Shown in pieces: positions 25,183 to 34,020 of a DNA stretch of 64,000 bases. The number at the start of each line of letters is the position of its first letter. Position 1 is the first letter of the stretch. The position numbers and the translations under genes are program-made. The stretch is from Clostridiales bacterium (lineage in GTDB: Bacteria > Bacillota > Clostridia > Clostridiales > Clostridiaceae), in the NCBI GenBank assembly GCA_012519845.1, contig JAAYPK010000008.1, positions 1 through 64,000 of the forward strand. The letters are read 5' to 3'. Under the pieces are notes generated by a model that worked only from the letters and a program-made list of their open reading frames with translations, did not search any database and was not told the DNA's origin.

Positions 25183-26241
25183 ATGTATATATTAAATGAA
25201 TTATTACTAAAAACAATAGAACTTAAGGCATCTGATTTGCATTTATCTGTTGGGTTACCACCAATGGTTAGAGTAAATGGGCAATTAATTCCAGCTGGAA
25301 GTGAAATTTTAACAGAAACAATGACAAAGGAATTTGCACAAGAAATATTAGGCAAAAGATATGATAAATATATTAATACTGGTGAATATGATTTGTCCTA
25401 TGAAATAAAAGATGCAGGTAGATTTAGGGTTAATGTATTTAGACAAAAAAATAAGGATTCAATAGTTTTAAGGTATTTAACAATTCACGTTCCTACCTTA
25501 GATGAATTAAAGCATCCCAAGATTTTTAAAGAATTAATAAATAAAAAAAGAGGATTAATTCTTGTTACAGGACCAACTGGAAGTGGTAAATCTACAACTT
25601 TAGCAGCTATGATAAATGAAATTAACATGAATAAATCAGATCATATAGTTACACTTGAAGATCCAATTGAATATTTACATACTCATAAAAAGAGTATAGT
25701 TAACCAAAGAGAAGTTGGTGAAGATACACAAGATTATGCTGCAGGGTTAAGGGCTGTATTAAGAGAAGACCCTGATGTTATTCTAGTAGGAGAAATGAGA
25801 GACCTTGAAACAATTTCAACTGCTATAACTGCAGCAGAAACTGGCCATTTAGTTTTTTCAACACTTCATACAATAGGAGCAGCGAAAACTATCGACAGAA
25901 TTATTGATGTATTTCCACCTCATCAACAACAACAAGTAAGAACTCAATTAGCTTCAGTACTACAAGCAGTAATTTCACAACAATTAATAAAAAGTATTGA
26001 TGGTAAAAGCAGAGTTGCAGCATTAGAAATAATGACAATGACATCGGGTATTCAAAATCTAGTTAGAGAAGGAAAAACTCATCAAATTGCATCATCAATG
26101 CAAACAGGTGTGAAATACGGTATGAAAACAATGGATATGGCGTTAGCTGATTTGTACAAAAGTATGGTTATATCAAAGGAAGATGCTATTTCATATTGTG
26201 TTGATGAAGAAACTTTAAAACGATATATGAATACTTTATAG
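25183..26241 (+). CDS. pilT: PilT-type twitching ATPase
   Basis: A 352-residue hexameric ATPase that powers type IV pilus retraction. It has the PilT N-terminal ASDLHLS motif, Walker A GPTGSGKST (about 130-138), Asp-box EDPIEYLH, Walker B VILVGEMRDLETI and the His-box TGHLVFSTLHT. Length is typical. The start is ATG 25183 behind TTGGAGGGGAAA, not the ATG at 25144. No other pilus gene is near; the remaining pil genes must be elsewhere. The neighbours are sigK and ftsA. Such isolated pilT genes are frequent in clostridia and allow gliding motility. Confidence 0.92.
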   Translation: MYILNELLLKTIELKASDLHLSVGLPPMVRVNGQLIPAGSEILTETMTKEFAQEILGKRYDKYINTGEYDLSYEIKDAGRFRVNVFRQKNKDSIVLRYLTIHVPTLDELKHPKIFKELINKKRGLILVTGPTGSGKSTTLAAMINEINMNKSDHIVTLEDPIEYLHTHKKSIVNQREVGEDTQDYAAGLRAVLREDPDVILVGEMRDLETISTAITAAETGHLVFSTLHTIGAAKTIDRIIDVFPPHQQQQVRTQLASVLQAVISQQLIKSIDGKSRVAALEIMTMTSGIQNLVREGKTHQIASSMQTGVKYGMKTMDMALADLYKSMVISKEDAISYCVDEETLKRYMNTL

Positions 26242-26257
26242 TATAGTGTGAATTATT

Positions 26258-26309
26258 AGGATGATTATAAAAAGCATGCAGTATTTTGTATGCCCAGAAT
26301 CATCCTTTT
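26258..26309 (+). terminator. Terminator after pilT
   Basis: AGGATGATT (26258-26266) pairs with AATCATCCT (26298-26306). An inner stem, GCATGCA (26274-26280) with TGTATGC (26287-26293, one G-U), makes a two-part hairpin followed by TTTT. The rest of the gap to ftsA (26310-26503) is very A+T-rich; TATAAT words at about 26412 and 26420 are candidate -10 sites without a clear -35. Confidence 0.72.
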
Positions 26310-26503
26310 AATGTTAACAAAATATTAATTGGAAATTATTAAGTAAATTACTTATAATAAAAGTTAAGCGTAAGTATATATAGTAGAATTTATTAATGTA
26401 AATATTTTTATATAATGATATAATGATAAAGTGAATATATTATTAATATCTTTTATTATTACATAAATTATGATATTAATGAAAGGGAGGAACGACGCAA
26501 GAG

Positions 26504-27772
26504 ATGCATGAATTCTTAATATCAGCTGTAGATTTTGGAAGTAAAAAAATTTCTGCTTCTTTGGGTAAAGAATTTGAAGATGATATTGATATATTAGGAA
26601 CTGCAAATACTCCATCAAGTGGAATTGAAAAAGGTTTTATTCAAGATGAAGAAAAATGTGTTATATCTTTAAAAGAAGCTATACATAAATTAGAGCAAAA
26701 AACAAATAAAAAAATAGAAAGTGTTTACTGTGGTATATCTTGTAGAGGGCTTAGAATAACTGAGACTAATGTATCTATAATTTTGTCAGAAGGTAAAGTA
26801 AGAGGAATTGATTTAAAAAAAGCAATTGAATCTAATAGTGAATTTACTTTATTAGATGGAGAAGAAATTGTTGATACAATAATAAATTATTATATTTTAG
26901 ATGAAAAAATATTATATGAAAATATAATAGGTTATAGAGGAAATGATCTGAAAATTAATTTAACACTTGTTATTGGGCCAAAGAATGAACTTATGAAATT
27001 TAAGCAGGTTGTAAAAGCTGCTGGATATGAGTTTAAAGGTTTTATAGTTAATTCTATTGCGGGAAAAAACATATTTTTACAAGGTAAAAAATCAATGGGT
27101 GTTAAGGTGATAGTTGATATTGGGGGTGGAACTACAGATATTTCAATTTTTAGAAATGGCGTATTAAAGTACATAAAATCAATTAAAATAGGCGGAAATA
27201 ATATTACAAAAGATATATCAATTTGTGGTAAACTATCATTAGATGAAAGTGAAAATCTAAAGAAAATATTAGCTAATAAATATGAAACTATATTAATTGA
27301 TTCTGAAATAAATGAAGAATTAGAGGTTGGTGCAACTAAAATATCCAAATCATTATTTTATGAAGTAACAAAAGCAAGAATAGAAGAAATACTAAAATAT
27401 GTTAATAATGAGATAAAAAATACTTCCTTTTGTGAAGGAATGTGTAGTATAATAATCTATGGAGATGGGATAACTTACTATGAAAATGTTGCTAGAATAG
27501 CAAAAGAGCAAATAGATAAAAATATAACAATTGCAGATAGTAAGTATTTGCAAATGAAAAACACTGCGAATATTTCATCTTTAGCTATTGTTAAAGAAAT
27601 ATTTGATAGATTCAAATTAATAGCAAGTGATCCAGTGAAAGATGAATTTGAGGTAGCTATTAATGAAAAGATTAATAGAGATTATGATATATTAGAAGAA
27701 GATGAATCAATTATGGATAATGAAAAAGGGTTTTTTGCAAAAATAAAGAGTTTCATTAAGGAGATTTTTTAA
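26504..27772 (+). CDS. ftsA: Cell division protein FtsA
   Basis: A 422-residue actin-like protein that tethers FtsZ to the membrane. It begins [14 protein letters not shown] (phosphate-1 region); residues 80-170 hold the FtsA-specific SHS2-type subdomain; [15 protein letters not shown] (about 204-218) is the phosphate-2 loop. The C-terminus ([15 protein letters not shown]) is an amphipathic membrane-targeting helix. It is translated from ATG 26504 with GGGAGG 13 bases upstream, a rather long spacing, but no better start exists. ftsZ starts 14 bases downstream. Confidence 0.93.
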   Translation: MHEFLISAVDFGSKKISASLGKEFEDDIDILGTANTPSSGIEKGFIQDEEKCVISLKEAIHKLEQKTNKKIESVYCGISCRGLRITETNVSIILSEGKVRGIDLKKAIESNSEFTLLDGEEIVDTIINYYILDEKILYENIIGYRGNDLKINLTLVIGPKNELMKFKQVVKAAGYEFKGFIVNSIAGKNIFLQGKKSMGVKVIVDIGGGTTDISIFRNGVLKYIKSIKIGGNNITKDISICGKLSLDESENLKKILANKYETILIDSEINEELEVGATKISKSLFYEVTKARIEEILKYVNNEIKNTSFCEGMCSIIIYGDGITYYENVARIAKEQIDKNITIADSKYLQMKNTANISSLAIVKEIFDRFKLIASDPVKDEFEVAINEKINRDYDILEEDESIMDNEKGFFAKIKSFIKEIF

Positions 27773-27785
27773 AGGAGGAATTATT

Positions 27786-28934
27786 TTGTTAGATTTTGAA
27801 GTAGATATGCAAGAATTAACTAATATAAAGGTAATAGGTTGCGGTGGCGGTGGAAGCAACGCTGTTAATAGAATGATAGTTGAAGGATTAAAGAATGTTG
27901 AATTTATCGCAATAAATACTGATAAACAAGCATTAATGTTATCACATGCTAACCAAAAGATTCAAATTGGTGAAAAGTTAACTAAAGGGTTAGGCGCAGG
28001 GGCTAATCCAGAGATAGGACAAAAAGCAGCTGAAGAAAGTAGAGAAGAAATAACTGCTGCTATTAAAGGTGCTAATATGGTATTTATTACTGCTGGAATG
28101 GGTGGTGGAACTGGAACTGGAGCTGCTCCTATTGTTGCAGAAATAACAAAATCTATGGACATTTTAACTGTTGGTGTAGTTACAAAGCCTTTCCCATTTG
28201 AAGGTAAAAGAAGAATGAGACATGCAGAAATGGGTATTGCTAAGTTAAAAGAAAAAGTAGATACACTTGTAATTATTCCAAATGAAAGATTGCTTTCAAT
28301 GGCTGATAAAAAAACAACATTACTTGATTCATTTAAATTAGCAGATGATGTTTTAAGACAAGGTGTACAAGCAATATCAGATTTGATTACAATACCTGGT
28401 GTTGTAAATGCAGACTTTGCAGATATAAAAGCAGTTATGCTTGATAAAGGGCTTGCACATATGGGTGTTGGTTATGGAAAAGGAGATAATAGAGCATCCG
28501 ATGCTGTTAAACAAGCAATTTCATCTCCTTTATTAGAAACTTCAATAGATGGTGCAACAGGAGTTATATTAAACTTTACTGGTGGTGCAGATTTAGGAGC
28601 ATTAGAAGTATATGAGGCTGCTGATGTAGTTAGAGAATCTGCTGATCCAGATGCAAACATAATTTTTGGAGCTGTAATTGATGAAACTTTAAGTGATGAA
28701 ATAAGAATAACTGTTATTGCTACTGGCTTTGAAGCAGAAGGAGAAGTAGCAGATAGTTTAAATACAAGTTCTAAACCAGTTAGAGAACCTATTTCATCAC
28801 AAATAAGGGAAGAAGTAGCTTCAACAGTTGTAGATAATCACAAAACTATTGAAACAGAAAAACCCAAATATCAAGAAGAAGATGATGATGATTTAGATAT
28901 TCCTGTTTTTTTAAGAAGAGCTAAGAAAAAATAA
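27786..28934 (+). CDS. ftsZ: Cell division GTPase FtsZ
   Basis: This 382-residue tubulin homologue forms the division ring, including the polar septum of sporulation. The tubulin signature GGGTGTG (106-112) is followed by the T7 loop in [11 protein letters not shown]. There is a linker (about 320-370) and a C-terminal peptide [14 protein letters not shown] that binds FtsA and other partners. TTG 27786 is behind AAAGGAGGAATT. It is co-transcribed with ftsA and ended by a terminator. The order ftsA-ftsZ-spoIIGA-sigE-sigG resembles B. subtilis. Confidence 0.97.
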   Translation: MLDFEVDMQELTNIKVIGCGGGGSNAVNRMIVEGLKNVEFIAINTDKQALMLSHANQKIQIGEKLTKGLGAGANPEIGQKAAEESREEITAAIKGANMVFITAGMGGGTGTGAAPIVAEITKSMDILTVGVVTKPFPFEGKRRMRHAEMGIAKLKEKVDTLVIIPNERLLSMADKKTTLLDSFKLADDVLRQGVQAISDLITIPGVVNADFADIKAVMLDKGLAHMGVGYGKGDNRASDAVKQAISSPLLETSIDGATGVILNFTGGADLGALEVYEAADVVRESADPDANIIFGAVIDETLSDEIRITVIATGFEAEGEVADSLNTSSKPVREPISSQIREEVASTVVDNHKTIETEKPKYQEEDDDDLDIPVFLRRAKKK

Positions 28935-28953
28935 TATGAAATAACAATAGATT

Positions 28954-28985
28954 AAGAGGTTTCATTTTAGAAACCTCTTTTTTTT
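28954..28985 (+). terminator. Rho-independent terminator after ftsZ
   Basis: AAGAGGTTTC (28954-28963) pairs perfectly with GAAACCTCTT (28970-28979), with an ATTTTA loop and a run of T to 28985. Confidence 0.9.
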
Positions 28986-29127
28986 GTCTATTTTTGAAGA
29001 AAAAAAATAATAAAAAGATAATATAAAACAATAAAAATTACAATATTTTACAATTAAAAGATGTATAATAAATATATCAAAAGTAAATATGCATTAATAT
29101 TTAAAAAGTTTCCTGGGAGGAATGTAT

Positions 29128-29928
29128 ATGGTAATCTATGGGGACATAGTTTTCTTAGAAAATTTTATTGTAGATTATTTTTTATTAAATGTTACAAGCA
29201 AAATTCTAATGATAAAAGCTAAAAAAAGTAGATTATTAATAGCATCAGCTATAGGGGCACTATACACATTTACGTTACTTATTCCTAAATTAAGAATTAT
29301 TTCTTCATTACCGTTTCAGTTATTAATAGCCTTTATAATTATTGCTATTTCATTTAAAAAAAGAAATTTGATAATTATTATAAAAGGTACAATTTTTTTT
29401 GTTTTTGTTTCAGCTTTATTAAGTGGGATTTGCTTTTTGTTTTTAATGATTAGTAATAATTCAATTACAAACAATAACATTTTAAGTAGCAATTCTATTA
29501 AAAATATAATATTAGCAATAATAGTGATATATTTTTTTTGCAGCAGACTGGTAAATATTATAAAAGACAGAGCTTTTATTTCTAATTTTAATTATGAACT
29601 TAATTTAGAAATTGACAGTATTCAGTATAAGATAAAAGGCTTTTTAGATACAGGAAATGAGCTAAGGGAGCCTGCAAGTGATTTGCCATGTATTATTGTT
29701 GAAAATTGGATATTAAAAGATGTTAATTTAAAAACTAGAGATATTTACTATATCCCTTATAAAGGAGTTGGAATTCAAGGAAAATTAATTGGAATAAAAG
29801 CAGATCGTATAATGATTAAAAGTGAAAATGAAGATTGGAAAGAAGTCCAAGCATTAATTTGTTTATGTAAAGATTGTTTAAGTAAGGAAAATGATTTTAA
29901 TGCACTATTATCAAGAGGGATAGTATAA
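29128..29928 (+). CDS. spoIIGA: Sigma-E processing peptidase SpoIIGA
   Basis: A 266-residue membrane aspartic protease that removes the pro-sequence of sigma-E in the mother cell after a forespore signal. It has five N-terminal membrane segments (about 5-145) and a cytoplasmic protease domain with the active-site [11 protein letters not shown] (about D174). ATG 29128 is chosen because GGGAGG is then 7 bases upstream; ATG 29122 would be only 1 base away. The substrate gene sigE follows after 13 bases. The upstream 140 bases are A+T-rich; no clear Spo0A box was recognised. Confidence 0.95.
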   Translation: MVIYGDIVFLENFIVDYFLLNVTSKILMIKAKKSRLLIASAIGALYTFTLLIPKLRIISSLPFQLLIAFIIIAISFKKRNLIIIIKGTIFFVFVSALLSGICFLFLMISNNSITNNNILSSNSIKNIILAIIVIYFFCSRLVNIIKDRAFISNFNYELNLEIDSIQYKIKGFLDTGNELREPASDLPCIIVENWILKDVNLKTRDIYYIPYKGVGIQGKLIGIKADRIMIKSENEDWKEVQALICLCKDCLSKENDFNALLSRGIV

Positions 29929-29941
29929 AGGAGGATTTATT

Positions 29942-30646
29942 GTGAATATAGATATTTGTTTAAATAGAATATTAGCTAAAATACAAGTTGTATCAAATAG
30001 AGTGCATTATGTAGGGGGGAATGAAGCATTACCTCCACCGCTAAAAAAGGAGGAAGAAGAAAAGCTAGTAAGTGAATTGTTAAATGGAGATGAAAAAATA
30101 AGAAGTACTTTAATAGAAAGAAATTTGAGACTTGTAGTTTATATAGCAAGAAAATTTGAAAATACAGGTGTTAATATAGAAGATTTAATTTCTGTTGGTA
30201 CAATAGGACTAATTAAAGCTGTCAATACATTTAATCCAGAAAAGAAAATTAAACTAGCAACTTATGCATCAAGGTGTATTGAAAATGAAATTTTAATGTA
30301 TTTAAGAAGAAACAGCAAAATCAAGGCTGAAATTTCTTTTTATGAACCTTTAAATATTGATTGGGATGGTAATGAACTTTTATTATCAGATATACTAGGA
30401 ACTGAAGATGATATAGTTTATAATTTAATAGAAGATGAAGTTGATAGAGAATTATTATTTTTGGCATTGAAAAACTTATCAGCAAGAGAAAAAGAAATTG
30501 TACAATTGAGGTTTGGATTAAATGGGACTAGGGAAAAAACCCAAAAAGAAGTGGCTGATATGCTAGGAATATCACAGTCATACATTTCAAGACTTGAGAA
30601 AAAAATAATAAGTAGATTAAAAAAAGAAATTAGTAGAATGATATAG
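29942..30646 (+). CDS. sigE: Sporulation sigma factor SigE (pro-form)
   Basis: A 234-residue early mother-cell sigma factor. Residues 1 to about 27 are the pro-sequence cut by SpoIIGA, ending before the conserved [14 protein letters not shown]. Region 2 ([36 protein letters not shown]) and region 4 ([20 protein letters not shown]) are clear. GTG 29942 follows AAAGGAGGATTTATT. It is in an operon with spoIIGA. Its neighbour sigG has a separate sigma-F-like promoter. Confidence 0.96.
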   Translation: MNIDICLNRILAKIQVVSNRVHYVGGNEALPPPLKKEEEEKLVSELLNGDEKIRSTLIERNLRLVVYIARKFENTGVNIEDLISVGTIGLIKAVNTFNPEKKIKLATYASRCIENEILMYLRRNSKIKAEISFYEPLNIDWDGNELLLSDILGTEDDIVYNLIEDEVDRELLFLALKNLSAREKEIVQLRFGLNGTREKTQKEVADMLGISQSYISRLEKKIISRLKKEISRMI

Positions 30647-30656
30647 TTTGTCTTTA

Positions 30657-30685
30657 GTATAAAAGTAATCCCTAAAGGAAATAAT
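30657..30685 (+). promoter_or_regulatory. Sigma-F-type promoter of sigG
   Basis: GTATA (30657-30661) and GGAAATAAT (30677-30685), 15 bp apart, match the forespore sigma-F consensus (GywTA then GGnrAnAnT). It is known in B. subtilis that sigma-F transcribes sigG, so sequence and biology agree. Confidence 0.65.
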
Positions 30686-30727
30686 TATTGATATAGTACG
30701 TAATTACTTCTAAAGGGGTTGATGATC

Positions 30728-31501
30728 TTGATCATTAATAAGGTTGAAATATGTGGAGTTAACACATCAAAGCTTAAAGTACTAAAAGAAAAGGAAAAAA
30801 GAGAACTATTAATTAAAATTAAAAATGGTGATAATACTGCAAGAGATGTATTTATTAATGGAAATTTAAGATTAGTATTAAGCGTAATTCAGAGATTCAA
30901 TAATAGAGGAGAAAATGTTGATGATTTATTTCAAGTAGGTTGCATTGGATTAATGAAAGCAATAGATAATTTTGATTTAAGTCAAAATGTTAGATTCTCA
31001 ACTTATGCTGTTCCTATGATTATTGGTGAAATTAGAAGGTATCTTAGAGACAATAATTCAATAAGAGTTAGCAGGTCATTAAGAGATATTGCTTATAAAG
31101 CACTGTTAGTTAGAGATAAGTTCATAAAAAATAACAATAAAGAGCCTACTATTTCTGAAATAGCCAAGGAATTAAATATTCCAAGAGAAGATGTAGTTTT
31201 TGCATTAGATGCAATACAAGATCCAGTTTCTTTGTATGAACCTATATATCATGATGGTGGAGACGCTATTTATGTAATGGATCAAGTAAAGGATAACAAA
31301 AATACTGATGAAAGTTGGCTTGAAAATATATCAATAAAAGAAGCTATGAAAAAATTAAATGATAGGGAGAAACTAATATTAAATTTGAGGTTCTTCAATG
31401 GAAGGACTCAAATGGAGGTAGCTGAAGAAATTGGTATATCACAAGCTCAAGTCTCTAGACTTGAGAAAACAGCATTAAAACATATGCGTAAGCATGTATA
31501 A
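30728..31501 (+). CDS. sigG: Forespore sigma factor SigG
   Basis: A 257-residue late forespore sigma factor. The start NKVEICGVNTSKLKVL is the SigG/SigF N-terminal signature. Regions 2 (NLRLVLSVIQRFNNRGENVD), 3 (RVSRSLRDIAYKAL) and 4 (QMEVAEEIGISQAQVSRLEK) are intact. TTG 30728 gives M-x-x-NKVEICG as in other SigG proteins and lies 9 bases after AAAGGGG; TTG 30719 and ATG 30722 are too close to that site. No anti-sigma genes are next to it. Transcribed from its own sigma-F-like promoter. Confidence 0.95.
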   Translation: MIINKVEICGVNTSKLKVLKEKEKRELLIKIKNGDNTARDVFINGNLRLVLSVIQRFNNRGENVDDLFQVGCIGLMKAIDNFDLSQNVRFSTYAVPMIIGEIRRYLRDNNSIRVSRSLRDIAYKALLVRDKFIKNNNKEPTISEIAKELNIPREDVVFALDAIQDPVSLYEPIYHDGGDAIYVMDQVKDNKNTDESWLENISIKEAMKKLNDREKLILNLRFFNGRTQMEVAEEIGISQAQVSRLEKTALKHMRKHV

Positions 31502-31530
31502 AAGAATTGCTTTTATAGCAATTCTTTTTT
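31501..31530 (+). terminator. Rho-independent terminator after sigG
   Basis: AAAGAATTGC (31501-31510) pairs with GCAATTCTTT (31518-31527), with a 7-base loop and further T to 31530. It overlaps the last base of the sigG stop codon. Confidence 0.88.
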
Positions 31531-31606
31531 AATTTTAATTGAATATAAATAAACTAAGGCTATTTAAAGAAAAATTCTAAAAATAAAAGTGGAAGGAAGA
31601 TATTAA

Positions 31607-31873
31607 ATGGAAGAAAATTTACATTCAATTAATGCTTTAAGAACAATGGAAATAATAGATATTAATACAGGATCTAAGATAGGATTTATAAAAGATATTA
31701 AAATAAATCAATATACTAATAAAGTTGTATCTATAATAATTCCTGGAGAACAAAAAGGTTGGTTTTCAAAGTCAGAAGATATTGAAATAACTTGGGACAA
31801 AATAATAAAGGTAGGTTTTGATGTTCTATTAGTAAATTATTCCGTAAATTGCAACAATGACGTAAATTACTAG
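31607..31873 (+). CDS. ylmC: YlmC/YmxH-family PRC-barrel protein
   Basis: An 88-residue protein that is a single PRC-barrel (MEIIDINTGSKIGFIKDIKI, about 15-34, to WDKIIKVGFDVLLV). YlmC/YmxH proteins are found in spore formers, and ylmC follows sigG in B. subtilis, as here. Their function in sporulation is not defined. ATG 31607 follows GGAAGGAAGAT. A short A+T-rich gap leads to nrdR. Confidence 0.87.
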   Translation: MEENLHSINALRTMEIIDINTGSKIGFIKDIKINQYTNKVVSIIIPGEQKGWFSKSEDIEITWDKIIKVGFDVLLVNYSVNCNNDVNY

Positions 31874-31951
31874 TAATCATATGAAAAAATATGTATAATT
31901 ATTTTAGTAAGTTTTCATGTTATGAAGACTATTATGAAAGGGTGGTTATAT

Positions 31952-32410
31952 ATGAAATGTCCTTTTTGCTCATATGAGGAAAGTAAAGTTGTAGATTCAA
32001 GAGCTACAGAAGATAACACTACAATTAGAAGAAGAAGAGAGTGCTTATCATGTGGAAAAAGGTATACGACATATGAAAAGGTTGAAGATATACCTATATT
32101 AGTAATAAAGAAAGATAATTCAAGAGAAAATTTTAATAAAGAAAAAATAATTAATGGATTAATAATAGCTTGTCAAAAAAGACCAGTATCACGAAGTCAG
32201 ATAGAACAAATAGCTAATGACATTGAAAAAATAATATCAAATAGAATGTTAACTGAAGTTCCATCAGACTATATTGGAGAAATGATCATGGGGAAACTTA
32301 AGGAGATTGATGAAGTTTCTTATGTAAGGTTTGCTTCTGTGTATAGACAATTTAAAGATATTAATACATTTCTTGAAGAAATAAAAGGATTAATGACAAA
32401 AAAACAATAA
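31952..32410 (+). CDS. nrdR: Transcriptional repressor NrdR
   Basis: A 152-residue repressor of ribonucleotide reductase genes. The N-terminal zinc ribbon has C3, C6 (CPFC) and C31, C34 (CLSC), followed by the ATP/dATP-binding ATP-cone domain (PILVIKKDNSRENFNKEKI onward). It senses dATP level. ATG 31952 is preferred over ATG 31922 because MKCPFC is the universal start and AAAGGGTGG lies 7 bases upstream. No nrd gene is in the window, so regulation is in trans. Confidence 0.96.
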   Translation: MKCPFCSYEESKVVDSRATEDNTTIRRRRECLSCGKRYTTYEKVEDIPILVIKKDNSRENFNKEKIINGLIIACQKRPVSRSQIEQIANDIEKIISNRMLTEVPSDYIGEMIMGKLKEIDEVSYVRFASVYRQFKDINTFLEEIKGLMTKKQ

Positions 32411-32431
32411 AGTAATTAATTACTATGTTAC

Positions 32432-32461
32432 AAAAGAATTCCTTTAGACGAATTCTTTTTA
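32432..32461 (+). terminator. Rho-independent terminator after nrdR
   Basis: AAAAGAATTC (32432-32441) pairs with GAATTCTTTT (32450-32459), with an 8-base loop and T-rich tail. A perfect 14-bp palindrome, AGTAATTAATTACT, at 32411-32424 lies just before it. Confidence 0.85.
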
Positions 32462-32580
32462 TTCTTATAAGTATTTTTAGGTACATGTAAAAATATTAAC
32501 TGAAGTTAGAAGTTGGTTAAAAAAAAGTAAAAAATATTAATCATTTATATTAAAGTGTTAAGATATTATTAGGAGGAAAA

Positions 32581-33303
32581 ATGCAAATAGAGAAAAAAAA
32601 GGATTTCCTTGAAATTAAAAAGGATTCATATAAAATTCTGTTTTCAACGGCAGAGGAAAATAAAAATTTCAATAGACATACAGAAAGTGGTATTAATGAG
32701 TTAAATTTATTAAAGAAAGAATTTAACATTAATGAAGTAATATACTTAAAGCAAATACATTCTAATAAAGTATATATATATAATGGTGAAGATAAAGATG
32801 AATTCATTAATAATGAAGGGGATGCAATAATCACCAATATAAAAAATATAGCAATTGGTGTGTTTACTGCAGATTGTGTTCCAATAATAATTATAGATGA
32901 AGAAAAAAAAGTTTCCGCAGCTATTCACAGTGGATGGAAGGGGACATACAATTCAATAGTAATAGAAACAATAGAAAAGATGAAAAAAGAATATAATTGT
33001 AATCCTAATAGCCTAAAAGTTTATATTGGACCGCATATAAGACAATGTTGTTATGAAGTATCAGAAGAATTAAAAGAAAAATTTATTTTGAAAACAGGAG
33101 TTAATGAAGATAAGCTTTTTATAGGTAGAAATTTAAGTTTAGAGTTTTGTATTTTGAAGGATCTTGAAAAAGAAAAGGTAAAGAAAGAAAACATATTCTC
33201 TCTTGGATTATGCACATATTGTTCAAAAGAAGTTAAATTACATTCATATAGAAAGTCTAATGGAGATTATGGGAGATTATTTACTTTTGTAATATTAAGT
33301 TAG
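32581..33303 (+). CDS. pgeF: Peptidoglycan editing factor PgeF (YlmD/YfiH family)
   Basis: A 240-residue member of the cytosolic metal-dependent family once called polyphenol oxidase or DUF152. In E. coli PgeF removes wrongly incorporated serine from peptidoglycan precursors. Motifs: LKQIHSNKVY (about 59-68), TADCVPIII, HSGWKGTYNSIV and GLCTYCS with metal-binding His and Cys. ATG 32581 follows TTAGGAGGAAAA. The homologue ylmD belongs to the ylm genes after sigG in B. subtilis. Here phoP starts 11 bases downstream, so pgeF may share a transcript with the two-component genes. Confidence 0.92.
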   Translation: MQIEKKKDFLEIKKDSYKILFSTAEENKNFNRHTESGINELNLLKKEFNINEVIYLKQIHSNKVYIYNGEDKDEFINNEGDAIITNIKNIAIGVFTADCVPIIIIDEEKKVSAAIHSGWKGTYNSIVIETIEKMKKEYNCNPNSLKVYIGPHIRQCCYEVSEELKEKFILKTGVNEDKLFIGRNLSLEFCILKDLEKEKVKKENIFSLGLCTYCSKEVKLHSYRKSNGDYGRLFTFVILS

Positions 33304-33314
33304 GAGCGTGTTTT

Positions 33315-34016
33315 ATGGCAAAAGAAAACATTTTAGTTGTTGATGATGAAGAACATATTGTAGAATTACTTAAGTTTAATTTGATGAACTCAGGATTTAG
33401 TGTTACTACTGCTAATAATGGATTAGATGCATTAAAAATTGCAAATGAGAATAAACCTAATTTAATATTATTAGATTTAATGCTTCCTGGAATGGATGGA
33501 CTTGAAATTTGTAAGGAAATAAAAAGAAATAAGGAGACATCAAACATATCAATTATTATGCTAACAGCTAAGGGAGAAGAACTAGATAAAATTCTTGGAT
33601 TAGAACTAGGAGCTGATGATTATATAACAAAGCCATTTTCAGTTAGGGAATTAATTGCACGAGTTAAGGCGGTACTTAGAAGAAGTAATTCTAGTGAAGA
33701 TATAGATAGTAAAATATTTGATTTTGGCAGACTAAAAGTTAATTTAGAAAGACATGAGGTTCTTATCGATAATGTTAAAATTGAAATGACTTTAAAGGAG
33801 TTTGAACTTCTTGAAATACTAATAAAAAATAAAGGAAAAATACTAAAAAGAGAAGTTTTACTTGATAAAGTTTGGGGATATGAATATATAGGGGAAACTA
33901 GAACTGTGGACGTTCATATTAGATATTTAAGAAAAAAAATAGAAGAAGATGATAAAAATCCTAAATATATTGAAACTATAAGGGGGGTAGGGTATAGATT
34001 TAACCCTATGATATAG
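33315..34016 (+). CDS. phoP: Phosphate response regulator PhoP (OmpR family)
   Basis: A 233-residue response regulator: receiver domain 1-120 with the phospho-acceptor D54 (LLDLMLPGMDG), D10-D11, and K105-type lysine in DYITKPFSV; C-terminal winged helix with LTLKEFELLEILI-type strand (here MTLKEFELLEILI) and RTVDVHIRYLRKKIEEDD. It is followed by its kinase after 4 bases and by the pst genes, so phosphate control is very likely. Clostridial and Bacillus PhoP bind direct repeats such as those upstream of pstS. Start ATG 33315 follows TAGGAGCGTGTTTT. Confidence 0.94.
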   Translation: MAKENILVVDDEEHIVELLKFNLMNSGFSVTTANNGLDALKIANENKPNLILLDLMLPGMDGLEICKEIKRNKETSNISIIMLTAKGEELDKILGLELGADDYITKPFSVRELIARVKAVLRRSNSSEDIDSKIFDFGRLKVNLERHEVLIDNVKIEMTLKEFELLEILIKNKGKILKREVLLDKVWGYEYIGETRTVDVHIRYLRKKIEEDDKNPKYIETIRGVGYRFNPMI

Positions 34017-34020
34017 TGAT

